DNA of 64,000 nt from Paraburkholderia nodosa DSM 21604 (GCF_000519185.1 NZ_JAFA01000046.1:2717-66716); one strand, 5' to 3'. Shown: positions 51,306-60,589, numbered from the stretch's first letter. Notes: generated by a model from the letters alone, not told the origin. Program-made: numbers and translations.

Positions 51306-52196
51306 GGGGGCTGCTTAGAGGTGTTAACAGAATGACTTTTGCAGGTGTCGCCAGCATATGATGCAGCAGGCGATTCTGAGGAAAGCCTCGTGGATGAAAG
51401 CGAGCTGTTCGAAGCGAATACGCAGTCGGCGGAAGTCGTGAAGCCAGGAGATGGTCCGCTCCACAACCCAGCGTGTCTTGCCTAGCCCACTGCCATGAGG
51501 CTGACCACGTCGAGCGATTTCGGTTGCAATGCCAGCGGCATGCAGTGGACGTCGATATTTGTCGTGGTCGTAGCCTCTGTCGCCCTGAACGACCCGAGGC
51601 TTAGATAGTGGTTTGCCACGCTTGCCGCGGATCGGCGGAATTGCTTCGACCAGCGCTTGAAGTTGAGTGACGTCGTTGCGGTTGGCGCCGGTCAGAATCA
51701 CCGCGAGCGGGATGCCCTACGCTTCGGTGATGAGATGGTGCTTTGAACCGGGTCGCGCGCGGTCTGTGGGATTCGGTCCTGTTTTTGACCTGAGCCCACA
51801 GCACGGACTGAAGAGGAATCGACGATGACGCGAGACCAGTCGATTTGGTCGGCTGCGCGCAATCGCGCAAGCAGAACCTCGTGCAACTGCTCCCAGACGC
51901 CAGCGGCTTGCCAGTCACGTAGGCGACCCAGCAACTCATGCCGCTGCCGCAACCCATCTCGCGAGGTAGCAGGTCCCAACGCAGGCCTGTCTGTAAGACG
52001 AAGAGAATGCCGGTGAGCACCGCACGATTGTCGAGCGGCTTGCGCCCCGGATAACGGGTTCGTCGTAGTTTGGGAGGGGGCAGCAACGGTTCGATGAGTG
52101 CCCACAGTTCGTCGTCGAGTATCGGCTTGGCCATGTCCTTTTCGTCGTCGAAACAACGAAAAGGTTAACAGCATTCATCGACGGTTAACAGCCCCC
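51306..52196 (-). mobile_element. IS5-family (IS427-type) insertion sequence, degenerate
   Basis: An element of about 890 bases around a broken transposase gene. GGGGGCTG near 51306-51313 is matched by CAGCCCCC at 52189-52196, and both ends carry GTTAACAG-type repeats, so these are taken as approximate termini. No target duplication could be fixed. It sits immediately upstream of the AraC-family gene. Confidence 0.7.
51324..52134 (-). pseudogene. IS5-family transposase with two frameshifts and a stop
   Basis: Reading starts MAKPILDDELWALIEPLLPP and LRWDLLPREMGCGSGMSCW. It shifts near 51955 to LRDWQAAGVWEQLHEVLLAR and VIVDSSSVRAVGSGQK, then shifts near 51785 to KTGPNPTDRARPGSKHHLIT. That frame meets TAG at about 51717 before GIPLAVILTGANRNDVTQLQ and the end HLQKSFC. 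IS427-type elements may use one programmed frameshift, but two shifts plus a nonsense codon indicate that it is dead. Confidence 0.85.
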
Positions 52197-52514
52197 TCGT
52201 TCATTTTGTTAAGGGTTCTTAAGACGGATTCGTCATATGGGCAGAAGCGCCCCCGTTTGGAGTAACCGGAACTCGAAGCAACAACACATCCACCCGATGC
52301 GCGGCTTGCGCGAGTTGCTGCGCCAGATCTGGGCGCGCAACACAGCATCTACGCCGCACCGATCGCTGCGATCGCAGGAGGACGACTGCGGCTTTAGGCA
52401 AAAGGGACTCCAGAGCGGCGTTTGACGCTCCTGCAGTTGGCTACCCTCGACGCTAGACTGTAGTGAGAGGTGCTCGCCGAGCGCTACGTTACCTGGAAAA
52501 CTCGCAGAGTACAG
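52197..52514. other. Intergenic stretch upstream of mgtC-like gene
   Basis: No convincing gene is present. It should hold the promoter of the MgtC-family gene. An arginine-rich minus-strand frame is considered a shadow. Confidence 0.4.
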
Positions 52515-53009
52515 ATGATTTCGCACGTTCAATTGCTTGAGGCGATCTTGCGCATGGTCGCGGCAGTGCTGGTGGGTTGTATCGTCGGACTCGATCGAAA
52601 CCTGCATGGCAAGCCAACCGGCGTCAAGACGCTGGGGCTCGTTGCGCTCGGCTCCTGTCTTGTCACGATGGCCGGCATGTCCTTCGAACTACACGGTTTT
52701 ACTGACGGCAGCGACGCCGGTCGTGCGATTCAAGGCGTCATTACGGGCATCGGTTTTCTCGGCGCCGGGGTGATCCTGCAAAACCGAGCCACCGGCAAGA
52801 TCAGCGGCTTGACGACAGCGGCTTCGATCTGGGTCACCGCCGCGCTCGGCATCGTGTGCGGCATCGGCGCATGGCAGATTGCGGGTATTGCCACCGCCCT
52901 GCTCCTGCTGCTGCTCTCGGTCGGCGGCATCATTGAACGTGCGTTACACCGGCGATGGCTAAGAAAGTCGCCCGAAGAGCAGGCGGCAATCACGCGGCAC
53001 GACGAATAG
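52515..53009 (+). CDS. MgtC/SapB-family membrane protein
   Basis: A 164-residue inner-membrane protein with four to five helices. The conserved MgtC core is present: AAVLVGCIVGLDRNLHGKPT, GVKTLGLVALGSCLV, RAIQGVITGIGFLGAGVILQ and ISGLTTAASIWVTAALGIVC. MgtC proteins restrain F-type ATP synthase or support Mg2+-limited and intracellular survival in Salmonella; this short version lacks the C-terminal ACT-like soluble domain. The start ATG at 52515 is the usual family start. It opens the stress-protein series on the plus strand. Confidence 0.92.
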   Translation: MISHVQLLEAILRMVAAVLVGCIVGLDRNLHGKPTGVKTLGLVALGSCLVTMAGMSFELHGFTDGSDAGRAIQGVITGIGFLGAGVILQNRATGKISGLTTAASIWVTAALGIVCGIGAWQIAGIATALLLLLLSVGGIIERALHRRWLRKSPEEQAAITRHDE

Positions 53010-53093
53010 CGCGGCGGCGCACTGATCGGCGCACTGCCCGTAGAACGAATGTGCCGCGCGTCAAATGCATCGACGGACGATGCGAGACATATG

Positions 53094-53528
53094 TCACCGA
53101 TGCTCGCTGTAGTCGGACCTCGGCTTAGGCGTCGCGCGTACCTTTGCGTATTGAAACTCGGGCAGCGCCTTGATCGCATCTTTCGTCGCACCGGGAAGCA
53201 CCAGTTTGCCATTGTTGAAATCGAGCTGCTCCATCGGAATGGCCACGTCGTGATGCGACACCCCCAGAAACTGGTTCGCGGCGACGATCGCAAACGATAC
53301 CGACCGGTCCGGTGCCACGATAATGTCATGAATGACGCCGACGCGCTCACCCTTCTCGTTGAAGACCGGCTTGTCCATGACCGACTTTCTCACGCTCCAG
53401 CCCGCCACGATCGCGGCCGACTCTTCCACGCTGACACCAAGCGGCTGGGCACCGGCCACCTGGGCGTGCGCCTCTAGAGGGAGTCCGAGCGACGACGCGA
53501 GCAGCCATAGAAGCAGATTCTTTTTCAT
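53094..53528 (-). CDS. Exported PRC-barrel domain protein
   Basis: A 144-residue protein with a signal peptide (1-22, ending EAHAQ) and a PRC-barrel domain (about 48-125: KPVFNEKGERVGVIHDIIVA, FAIVAANQFLGVSHHDVAIP). Such periplasmic PRC-barrel proteins are frequent near stress genes in Burkholderiales; the ligand is unknown. It is on the opposite strand to its neighbours MgtC and HdeD. Confidence 0.9.
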   Translation of the reverse strand: MKKNLLLWLLASSLGLPLEAHAQVAGAQPLGVSVEESAAIVAGWSVRKSVMDKPVFNEKGERVGVIHDIIVAPDRSVSFAIVAANQFLGVSHHDVAIPMEQLDFNNGKLVLPGATKDAIKALPEFQYAKVRATPKPRSDYSEHR

Positions 53529-53818
53529 GAGATTCCCTTTGTGGTTGCACGGTGCGACACTGGGCCAGCAGTGAACAGGCTAATGCTGGACCGTGAGTCG
53601 CGTAAGTTCATGTTAGGACGCCTCACGGCGAGCCGCGCTGAAAAGAAAGGTGGTGGATCGCGTGATTTCGGTGCATCTGGGACGCCGATCTGCACACCAT
53701 TCAGCATGCCTCATGAATGAACGCAGAATTGCGAAACGCATAGCAGAAACGCGAAAGAATCGCAGAAGCGTGAAGCCTAGACTGCAGTTGATCACCTGAC
53801 GTACAGTTGGAGTCCCGC

Positions 53819-54394
53819 ATGGATGAACTGCTTGAGCGCGCTTGGTGGATGCTCATTCTGCGTGGCACCGTAGCGCTGCTGTTCGGCACTCTGGCGTTAT
53901 TCTGGCCCGGTCTCACTCTTCTACTGCTTATCATCCTCTTCAGTGCCTACGCAATCGCTGGCGGCGTTGTCGCGATTGTCGCGGCCATCCGCTACCGCGC
54001 GACGCACGGCGGCTGGTGGGTGCCCTTGCTGCTCGGCATCTGCAGCATCGGCGCCGGTGTGATAGCCGCGCTGGTACCGGGCATTACCACCCTCGTGCTG
54101 GTCGCGGTAATCGGCGCAAACGCGATTATCACTGGCGTATTCGATCTGATCGCAGCAACGCGGCTGCACAGGCGCCTGCGCAATGCGTGGATGCTGGTGC
54201 TAACCGGAGTGCTGTCCGTGCTGTTCGGCATCCTCGTGCTGCTCTTTCCGGGCGCCGGGGCATTGGCGCTCGTCTGGCTGATCGGCGTGTATGCGTTGTT
54301 CACGGGCGCGCTGCTGTTTGTACTCGGCATCACTGCCCGTGCCTGGCATCATGACGGCCTGACCGGCGAGCCACACGCGCCATTGCATCCGTAA
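53819..54394 (+). CDS. HdeD-family (DUF308) membrane protein
   Basis: A 191-residue inner-membrane protein of six helices built from DUF308 repeats (WWMLILRGTVALLFGTLALF, WWVPLLLGICSIGAGVIAAL, AWMLVLTGVLSVLFGILVLL). HdeD in Escherichia coli contributes to acid resistance at high cell density, and HdeD homologues are part of the transmissible locus of stress tolerance. The ATG at 53819 follows TTGGAG. The Hsp20 and ClpK genes lie downstream on the same strand. Confidence 0.92.
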   Translation: MDELLERAWWMLILRGTVALLFGTLALFWPGLTLLLLIILFSAYAIAGGVVAIVAAIRYRATHGGWWVPLLLGICSIGAGVIAALVPGITTLVLVAVIGANAIITGVFDLIAATRLHRRLRNAWMLVLTGVLSVLFGILVLLFPGAGALALVWLIGVYALFTGALLFVLGITARAWHHDGLTGEPHAPLHP

Positions 54395-54553
54395 ACGCAC
54401 CGCTCACGGGCCACTCGTGGGTCACGAGGTCAAACCCGCGGGCGATGCCGCGCCGGCCGTGCCTTGGCATCAGGAGGTCGAATGCACCGCCCGTCATCTC
54501 CAGTGGTCCAGCCTCAGGTCTGGCACTGGCGTACCTCACGTAAGGAGAATGAC

Positions 54554-55183
54554 ATGCCTCTGGATCTCGACAAATGGAACCCGTTCCGGTTTTTACGCTC
54601 GCACGCGCAAAAAAGCGCATCGGGCGGCGCCGGTGCGCCGCGCACCAGTCAGCAAAGCGCCCGGCAAAACGGGCAACAGACTGGCACGCAAACGGGTAAC
54701 GGGGCGCAAATGGAAGTCGCTGCTGCGCCGGTATCACTTGCGGCTGCCAGCTGGCCGCTGCCTGATCCGATTCATCTGTTTGCCGAATTGATCCGCGATC
54801 CGTTCGGAGGTCGTGGACCGCTCGGAAGCTGGTTCGGCGACTTCAGCGCGAGTGAGTTTCAACCGCGGATCGACGTCACCGATGAAGGCGACGCACTGCG
54901 TATCGTCGCCGAATTGCCGGGCATGACCCGCGACGACGTCGAACTCGAAGTGATAGACGACATGCTGATCGTGAGCGGCGACAAGCGCTTCGAATCGACG
55001 AGCGAAGAACAGGGATGCTATCGGGTCGAGCGGTCGTTTGGACATTTTCAGCGCGTGGTCCCGCTGCCCGCGGGCATCGATCTCGATCGGGCAGAGGCCA
55101 GATTTGAAAACGGCGTGCTGACGCTGCGCATCCCCAAAGCGGCCGGAGAACCGCCAGCGAAGCGGCGCATTGAGATCAAATAA
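54554..55183 (+). CDS. Hsp20-family small heat-shock protein
   Basis: A 209-residue holdase chaperone. A long low-complexity N-terminal arm (about 20-60, rich in Gly, Gln, Ala and Ser) precedes the alpha-crystallin domain at about 100-195 (QPRIDVTDEGDALRIVAELP, GMTRDDVELEVIDDMLIVSG, RFENGVLTLRIPKA). It ends with IEI, the I-x-I anchoring motif. AAGGAG precedes the ATG by seven bases. In tLST islands an sHsp20 precedes clpK; here the two are about 500 bases apart in the same order. Confidence 0.93.
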   Translation: MPLDLDKWNPFRFLRSHAQKSASGGAGAPRTSQQSARQNGQQTGTQTGNGAQMEVAAAPVSLAAASWPLPDPIHLFAELIRDPFGGRGPLGSWFGDFSASEFQPRIDVTDEGDALRIVAELPGMTRDDVELEVIDDMLIVSGDKRFESTSEEQGCYRVERSFGHFQRVVPLPAGIDLDRAEARFENGVLTLRIPKAAGEPPAKRRIEIK

Positions 55184-55198
55184 CATCATCCGTCAGCG

Positions 55199-55396
55199 AT
55201 GGATCTGGTCAGTTTGCGGGCGCGGGTTGTAAGCGACATGCTGCGCACCGGCGACGCTTATCGCATCAAGCTGCGGTTGGTACGGTCCACTACCACGCGA
55301 GCCGCCGAGGAAGAAGCCGAACAACTGACGGCCGCGCTCAGAACTGCGTTCGACGAACCCGGACGGCAACTGGCTGGAGCGTCACACCTTGCATGA
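55199..55396 (+). CDS. Small hypothetical protein between hsp20 and clpK
   Basis: A possible 65-residue protein starting 13 bases after the hsp20 stop, with an Arg/Glu-rich helix (TTTRAAEEEAEQLTAALRTA). No good RBS and no recognised family. A second short frame (55389-55571, TTG start, reading GISIEEDTLHRVMLLVLQD) overlaps its end. The two might be halves of one frameshifted gene. The rest of the interval to 55700 holds no other supported feature apart from the RBS of clpK. Confidence 0.35.
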   Translation: MDLVSLRARVVSDMLRTGDAYRIKLRLVRSTTTRAAEEEAEQLTAALRTAFDEPGRQLAGASHLA

Positions 55397-55700
55397 CTAC
55401 CCAACGCTGGTTGACGGGATCGAAAAAACGTTGGCGCGCACATGTCAGCGCGTCCACGAGCATCCCGGCATATCCATTGAAGAGGACACGCTGCATCGCG
55501 TCATGCTGTTGGTACTGCAGGACGAATCAGTGTGCCGGCCGACGCGACGAAGAACGATGGAATTCGCTTGAATCGTTTCGAGTGCAGCGCGAGCCCAGCA
55601 CGCAAACAAGGCGACATCGGAATAAGCAGCGGAATAGATATTCCACACACCCATTACCCGTCCGGGAAGCGATGCCCGCACGGACGAAAAGGAGATCATC

Positions 55701-58535
55701 ATGGCCGAGTGCAGTGTTTGTGGAAAGCCCGCAACCTCGCAGATCACGATCACCGATAACGGTCGGCGCCGTCAGCTGATGTTGTGCGATGAGCACTACA
55801 TGGAGTTTATGGCGCGCAATCAGCGCCGCCTGTCGCCGCTCGAGTCCCTCTTTCACGGCGGACTGTTCGACAGTCTGTTCAACGACATGTGGCCGCAGAT
55901 GGAAAGCGGCCGCGGTAGCCGGTCACGCATCGGACGCTCGCCCGGACAATCCGGCGGCGCGGATCAGCGTACAGGCGCCGGCAGCGGGCAAATGGGCGAT
56001 TCAGCGGGCGGACTCCCAGGCGGCCGGACACGCCGGCATCGCCGGGCGCGTGAAGCGGTGGACCTGCAGACGTACCTGAGCCAGAGCGGTCTGGACCGCC
56101 TGCAAGCCGCGGCGCAAGCAGCGGTCGAATATGGCAAGAACGAAGTCGATACGGAACACCTGTTGCTGGCGCTTGCCGATAACAATGTGGTGCAGGAAAT
56201 CCTGCGCGAATTCAAGCTTGATCCCGAAGAGATCAAGAAGACCATCGACCAGACCTCGCCGCGCGGCACCCGCAAGGAGCCGAGCGACGACGAGCAGATT
56301 GGCGTGTCGCCACGCGCCAAAAGTGCGCTGGAAAGCGCGTTGAAAGCGTCGCTGGAATTGGGTCACAGCTATGTCGGACCAGAGCACATTCTGATTGGGC
56401 TCGTCGAGGAAGAAGACGGCTTTGCAGGTGAATTGCTGCGCAAGCTCGGGCTGTCGTCGCAATCGCTGCGGCAAAAAGCAGTCAAGGTGGTCGGCAAGGG
56501 TGCCGAAGACGGCAAGATGGGAGACCGCTCGACCACGCCCACGCTCGACAAGTACGCGCGCGATCTCAGCGCGCTTGCGCGTCAAGGCAAGCTCGATCCG
56601 GTGATCGGCCGTGACAAGGAAATCGAAACCACCATTGAAGTGCTCGCGCGGCGGCGCAAGAACAATCCGGTGCTGATCGGCGAACCTGGTGTGGGCAAGA
56701 CCGCTATCGTCGAAGGTCTGGCGCAACGCATTGCTCAGGATCAGGTGCCGGAAGTGCTGCGCGGCAAGCGCGTGGTCGAACTGAATATCAATAGCGTCGT
56801 GGCTGGCGCGAAGTATCGTGGCGAGTTCGAGGAGCGGGTCAAGCAGGTACTGGATGAGATCATCGAGAACCAGGACCGTCTGGTTGTATTTATCGACGAA
56901 CTGCATACGATTGTCGGCGCCGGCCAGGGCGGCGGCGAAGGCGGCCTCGATATCGGCAATGTCTTCAAGCCTGCGCTCGCTCGCGGTGAGTTGCACCTCG
57001 TGGGTGCGACCACATTGAACGAATACCAGAAGTACATTGAAAAGGACTCGGCATTGGAGCGGCGCTTTCAGCCCGTGATGGTGCCTGAGCCTAGCGTCGA
57101 GGAAACGATCGAGATTCTGCGTGGCTTGCGCGACCGGCTCGAAGCACATCACAAGGTGAAAATTACCGAAGAGGCGATCGCTGCAGCGGCAAAGCTCTCG
57201 GACCGCTACATCGCCGCCCGCTTTTTGCCAGACAAGGCAATCGATTTGCTCGATCAGGCCGCCGCACGCGTGCGCATTTCGTCGAATTCGCGCCCGCAGC
57301 CATTGCACGATGTCGAGGCGAGCATCCGCCGCATCAAGCAGGAACAGGACGCGGCCAGCGCTGCAAAGCAATTCGATAAGGCCAAGGAACTGGAAGAACA
57401 GCTCGTCGCGGAACAAAAGCGCCTGCACGAAGCCACTGAAACGTGGAAGAAGGAGCGCGGCACCAGTTCGCAGGAAGTGACGGCGGAAGACATTGCGCAG
57501 ATCGTTTCGTCGCTCACGGGCGTACCGTTATCTGAACTCACGGCCGAGGACCGTGAAAAACTGTTGCGACTGGAAGACCATCTGAAGGAGCGCGTAGTCG
57601 GCCAGGATGAAGCCATCTCTGCGGTCGCCAAAGCGGTGCGGCTTTCGCGCGCCGGTTTGACAGAGGCCGGCAAGCCGACTGCGAGCTTCCTCTTTCTTGG
57701 GCCCACAGGTGTGGGTAAAACCGAACTAGCGAAGGCGCTAGCCGCTTCGGTGTTCGGCGACGAGAACGCGCTGGTGCGCATCGACATGAGTGAGTATTCC
57801 GAGCGTCATACGGTGGCGCGGCTGGTTGGCGCGCCGCCCGGATATGTCGGCTACGAGGAAGGCGGGCAACTCACCGAGCGCGTGCGGCGCAGGCCATATT
57901 GCGTTGTGTTGCTCGACGAAATCGAAAAGGCGAACTCGGAGGTGCACAACCTCCTGCTGCAACTGTTCGACGAAGGCCGTCTCACCGACGGCAAGGGACG
58001 TCTGGTCGATTTCACCAACACGATCATCATCGCGACCAGCAATATCGGCTCACAACTGATCCAGGACAACATGAAGGCCGACTCGAAGCAGCTCGACTAC
58101 CCTGAACTACGCGACCGGTTGATGGAAATGCTGCGGCATCATTTCAGGCCCGAGTTCCTGAATCGGGTCGATGAAGTCGTCGTGTTCCATGCGCTCGGAA
58201 AGGAGCAGATTCGCAGTATCGTAGACCTGCAACTTGCGCGCGTACGGCGTACGGCACTGGCCCAGGGCATCGATCTGTCGTTCGACGACGGGTTGCGCGA
58301 TCATCTTGCGCAGATCGGATATGACCCCGAGTTCGGCGCGCGGATGCTCAAACGCAAGATCCGTCTTGAGGTGGAATCGCAACTCGCCGATGCACTGTTG
58401 CGAGGCGACGTGCGCGACGGCGACAAGGTCACATTGACCTATGACTCAGGTACACGCTCTGTGCGTGTGCAGAAAGGAGCATCGCCCACAGAAGCGCCCG
58501 GCGAGGCGTCAAAGCAGGCACCGGCACATGCGTGA
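55701..58535 (+). CDS. clpK: ClpK/ClpG-type AAA+ disaggregase with N-terminal zinc site
   Basis: A 944-residue Hsp100 ATPase. Cys4-x2-Cys7 and Cys29-x2-His32 form a zinc-binding N1 unit, followed by a Gly/Arg/Ser-rich linker (about 66-115), Clp-N repeats (about 120-270), D1 (Walker A GEPGVGKTA, Walker B VVFIDELHTIVGAG), a short ClpC-sized middle coiled coil (about 530-580) and D2 (Walker A GPTGVGKTE, Walker B VVLLDEIEKA). The IGF/IGL loop that docks ClpP is absent from D2, so it should act alone in unfolding aggregates. This architecture defines ClpK/ClpG of heat-resistance islands. The ATG follows AAAGGAG; Hsp20 and HdeD lie upstream. Confidence 0.92.
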   Translation: MAECSVCGKPATSQITITDNGRRRQLMLCDEHYMEFMARNQRRLSPLESLFHGGLFDSLFNDMWPQMESGRGSRSRIGRSPGQSGGADQRTGAGSGQMGDSAGGLPGGRTRRHRRAREAVDLQTYLSQSGLDRLQAAAQAAVEYGKNEVDTEHLLLALADNNVVQEILREFKLDPEEIKKTIDQTSPRGTRKEPSDDEQIGVSPRAKSALESALKASLELGHSYVGPEHILIGLVEEEDGFAGELLRKLGLSSQSLRQKAVKVVGKGAEDGKMGDRSTTPTLDKYARDLSALARQGKLDPVIGRDKEIETTIEVLARRRKNNPVLIGEPGVGKTAIVEGLAQRIAQDQVPEVLRGKRVVELNINSVVAGAKYRGEFEERVKQVLDEIIENQDRLVVFIDELHTIVGAGQGGGEGGLDIGNVFKPALARGELHLVGATTLNEYQKYIEKDSALERRFQPVMVPEPSVEETIEILRGLRDRLEAHHKVKITEEAIAAAAKLSDRYIAARFLPDKAIDLLDQAAARVRISSNSRPQPLHDVEASIRRIKQEQDAASAAKQFDKAKELEEQLVAEQKRLHEATETWKKERGTSSQEVTAEDIAQIVSSLTGVPLSELTAEDREKLLRLEDHLKERVVGQDEAISAVAKAVRLSRAGLTEAGKPTASFLFLGPTGVGKTELAKALAASVFGDENALVRIDMSEYSERHTVARLVGAPPGYVGYEEGGQLTERVRRRPYCVVLLDEIEKANSEVHNLLLQLFDEGRLTDGKGRLVDFTNTIIIATSNIGSQLIQDNMKADSKQLDYPELRDRLMEMLRHHFRPEFLNRVDEVVVFHALGKEQIRSIVDLQLARVRRTALAQGIDLSFDDGLRDHLAQIGYDPEFGARMLKRKIRLEVESQLADALLRGDVRDGDKVTLTYDSGTRSVRVQKGASPTEAPGEASKQAPAHA

Positions 58536-58587
58536 CGCTGGGATGATTGAGAACGCGACGCCGCCCGCCCGTGCGGGGGCGTCGCAC

Positions 58588-58860
58588 TCACGATTCAAGC
58601 TCACCTACCACGATCCCGTCGCGATAGCACCAGATCCACGTTTCTCCGGGTTCGATTGAACGTACCAGCGGATGACCGGTCGCGTGAAAATGCTTGCTTG
58701 CATGCCGGTTGGGCGACGAATCGCAGCAGCCGACATGGCCGCAAGAAAGACAAAGCCTCAAATGGACCCACGGCTGGCCAAGCTTCACGCAGTCCTCGCA
58801 ATAGTTGATGGACGTGTGGAGAATGCGGGCCTCGCCCAGGTGCGTGCAACCGGGGGTCAT
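58588..58860 (-). CDS. UBP-type zinc-finger protein
   Basis: A 90-residue stand-alone ZnF-UBP domain: Cys5/His7 at the N-terminus (GCTHLG), CEDCVKLG, CLSCGHVGCCDSS, then HASKHFHATGHPLV. Eukaryotic versions bind the ubiquitin C-terminus; bacterial ones are of unknown function and often lie beside redox or stress genes. It is downstream of and in line with the flavoprotein gene at 58910-60145 (49-base gap), so the two probably form one transcript converging on clpK. Confidence 0.92.
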   Translation of the reverse strand: MTPGCTHLGEARILHTSINYCEDCVKLGQPWVHLRLCLSCGHVGCCDSSPNRHASKHFHATGHPLVRSIEPGETWIWCYRDGIVVGELES

Positions 58861-58909
58861 GATCGTGCTCCTATGCGCAGACGTGCGGGGATCAACATTG
58901 CGCTCGTGC

Positions 58910-60145
58910 TCAGGCGCTATTCAAATAGCGATGCACCAGCGTCACAGCCATTGCCCCCTCGCCGACTGCCGACGCCACGCGCTTGATCGACGCGTGACGC
59001 ACGTCGCCCGCTGCGAATACGCCGGGCACACTCGTTTCCAGATGGAGCGGCGCGCGTTGGAGAGGCCAATTCAGGTTCGCCCGATATTCCTGCAGATCGG
59101 GACCGGTTACGAGATAGCCGCCTTCGTCGCGAACGATGCCGACCTCCTGCGCCCATTCCGTCTGCGGCACGCCGCCAATGCAGACGAATAGCCAATTCGT
59201 TCTTACCGTGCGGTCCTGGGCGGTTCGCGTATCGGTCAGCGTGATCTCCTGCAAGACGTCACTGCCTGCGAGCGCGGTAACTTCGGTGCACGTGCGCACT
59301 TCAATGTTCGACGCCGATGTAATGCGATCCACCAGGTATTGGGACAACGTGTTCTTGAGCGATGCGTCACGCACGAGCATATAGACGCGGTTGGCGGACT
59401 GCGAAAAATGCATGGCGGCCTGTCCCGCCGAATTGCCGCCGCCCACCACATACACGTTTTCGCCATGGATCAGCGCGGCCTCACTGGCGCCAGCGCCGTA
59501 ATAAAGGCCTGCGCCGAGAAAGCGCTCTTCACCTGCCAGGCCTAGCGTGCGATATGCCACGCCGGTCGCGCAGATAGACGTGCGCGCCGTGATACGCGTG
59601 CCGTCTTCCAGATACACGATGCCTTGGCCCGGCGGAAACTCCGCGTGCACGCCTGCGCGCGCCAGCAGGATTTCGGCGCCGAACTTGACGGCCTGGTCGC
59701 GCGCCCGTTCAGCGAGCTCCGCGCCGCTCACGCCCTGTGGAAAGCCCAGATAGTTCTCGATCTTCGAACTGCTACCTGCCTGACCGCCCAGTGCCCAGCG
59801 CTCCACCAGTACGGTATGCAGTCCCTCAGATGCACCGTACACCGCGGCGCTCAATCCCGCCGGTCCTGCGCCGTAAATCGCCAGATCGTAGGCCTCACGG
59901 GATGGACTCGCAAACCAGCCGAGCTTCTCGGTGATTTGCCGGATGGTGGGACATTCCAGCCGCGTTCCGTCGTGGAAGACGCAGACCGGCAAGCGCGAAT
60001 CGGAAAGGTGCTGCACATGCGCCAGTTCCTCCGCTTCCTTATCGCTGCCCAGTTCGATCCATTCGAACGGTATGTCGCAGCGATGCAGGAAGTCGCGTAT
60101 CGCGTAGCCATGTGCGCTGCGCATGCGTCCATAGATCCTGACCAT
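58910..60145 (-). CDS. Glutaredoxin-like/thioredoxin-reductase-like FAD protein lacking redox cysteines
   Basis: A 411-residue flavoprotein. Residues 1-80 form a glutaredoxin-like domain (MVRIYGRMRSAHGYAIRDFL) in which the CPYC site is SAHG. From about 86 a TrxR-like FAD/NAD(P)H fold follows: YDLAIYGAGPAGLSAAVYGA, ALGGQAGSSSKIENYLGFP, VVGGGNSAGQAAMHFS and a C-terminal GVFAAGDVRH. The TrxR CATC motif is replaced by GAGA-type residues (LYYGAGASEA). It therefore keeps cofactor sites but has no thiol relay in either domain. It could be an NADPH oxidase-like or regulatory flavoprotein. The UBP zinc-finger gene follows it. Confidence 0.88.
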   Translation of the reverse strand: MVRIYGRMRSAHGYAIRDFLHRCDIPFEWIELGSDKEAEELAHVQHLSDSRLPVCVFHDGTRLECPTIRQITEKLGWFASPSREAYDLAIYGAGPAGLSAAVYGASEGLHTVLVERWALGGQAGSSSKIENYLGFPQGVSGAELAERARDQAVKFGAEILLARAGVHAEFPPGQGIVYLEDGTRITARTSICATGVAYRTLGLAGEERFLGAGLYYGAGASEAALIHGENVYVVGGGNSAGQAAMHFSQSANRVYMLVRDASLKNTLSQYLVDRITSASNIEVRTCTEVTALAGSDVLQEITLTDTRTAQDRTVRTNWLFVCIGGVPQTEWAQEVGIVRDEGGYLVTGPDLQEYRANLNWPLQRAPLHLETSVPGVFAAGDVRHASIKRVASAVGEGAMAVTLVHRYLNSA

Positions 60146-60322
60146 GAATAAGCTATCCCCCTTTGAGGACGTTACGACTTTGTTTCGTTTTATCGTGCTT
60201 CACAAGCAGGCGGCCGCGCCAGGATAACGGCGGTTGGCCGTATTCGTGCCCCGTAAGCGCATCGGAGGGGGGCGTCTTTCGCGAAACTGCCGGGTATTGT
60301 TCGCTTTGCGCTGATGGTTCCG

Positions 60323-60562
60323 TCACATCAGGTCGTGCGACTCTTCCAGCTTGCGATCGACAAAACGCGTGCCCCATTCGATGCCGTCGCGGACCGCCTC
60401 CTCCTGCGTAACCCACTCCGGCTGAATCGTCTCCACACGGAATTCGGCCACGGGGCTATCGGCATGGCGCACACTCACCTTCGCCTGCCACGCGCCGTAT
60501 GCATTCTGCTCCGGCTGTACCGCGATCTCGTAGCCTCGATGCTCAAACACGTGCGTTTGCAT
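60323..60562 (-). CDS. Small hypothetical protein (DUF6566-like)
   Basis: A 79-residue soluble protein (HVFEHRGYEIAVQPEQNAYG; WVTQEEAVRDGIEWGTRFVD). It resembles short Burkholderia-group proteins of unknown function that occur beside stress genes. It follows the gene at 60590-60832 by 27 bases in the same direction, so the two form an operon. Confidence 0.7.
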   Translation of the reverse strand: MQTHVFEHRGYEIAVQPEQNAYGAWQAKVSVRHADSPVAEFRVETIQPEWVTQEEAVRDGIEWGTRFVDRKLEESHDLM

Positions 60563-60589
60563 GAGCGGCTCCGGTTTCGTATCAAGGCG

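Noticed and set aside
51324..52134. IS5 transposase read as normal programmed frameshifting
   Set aside because: One shift could be programmed, but three frames plus an in-frame TAG are needed here, which indicates decay.
56001..57428. A 475-codon minus-strand frame
   Set aside because: Antisense to clpK; no motif and no ribosome binding site.
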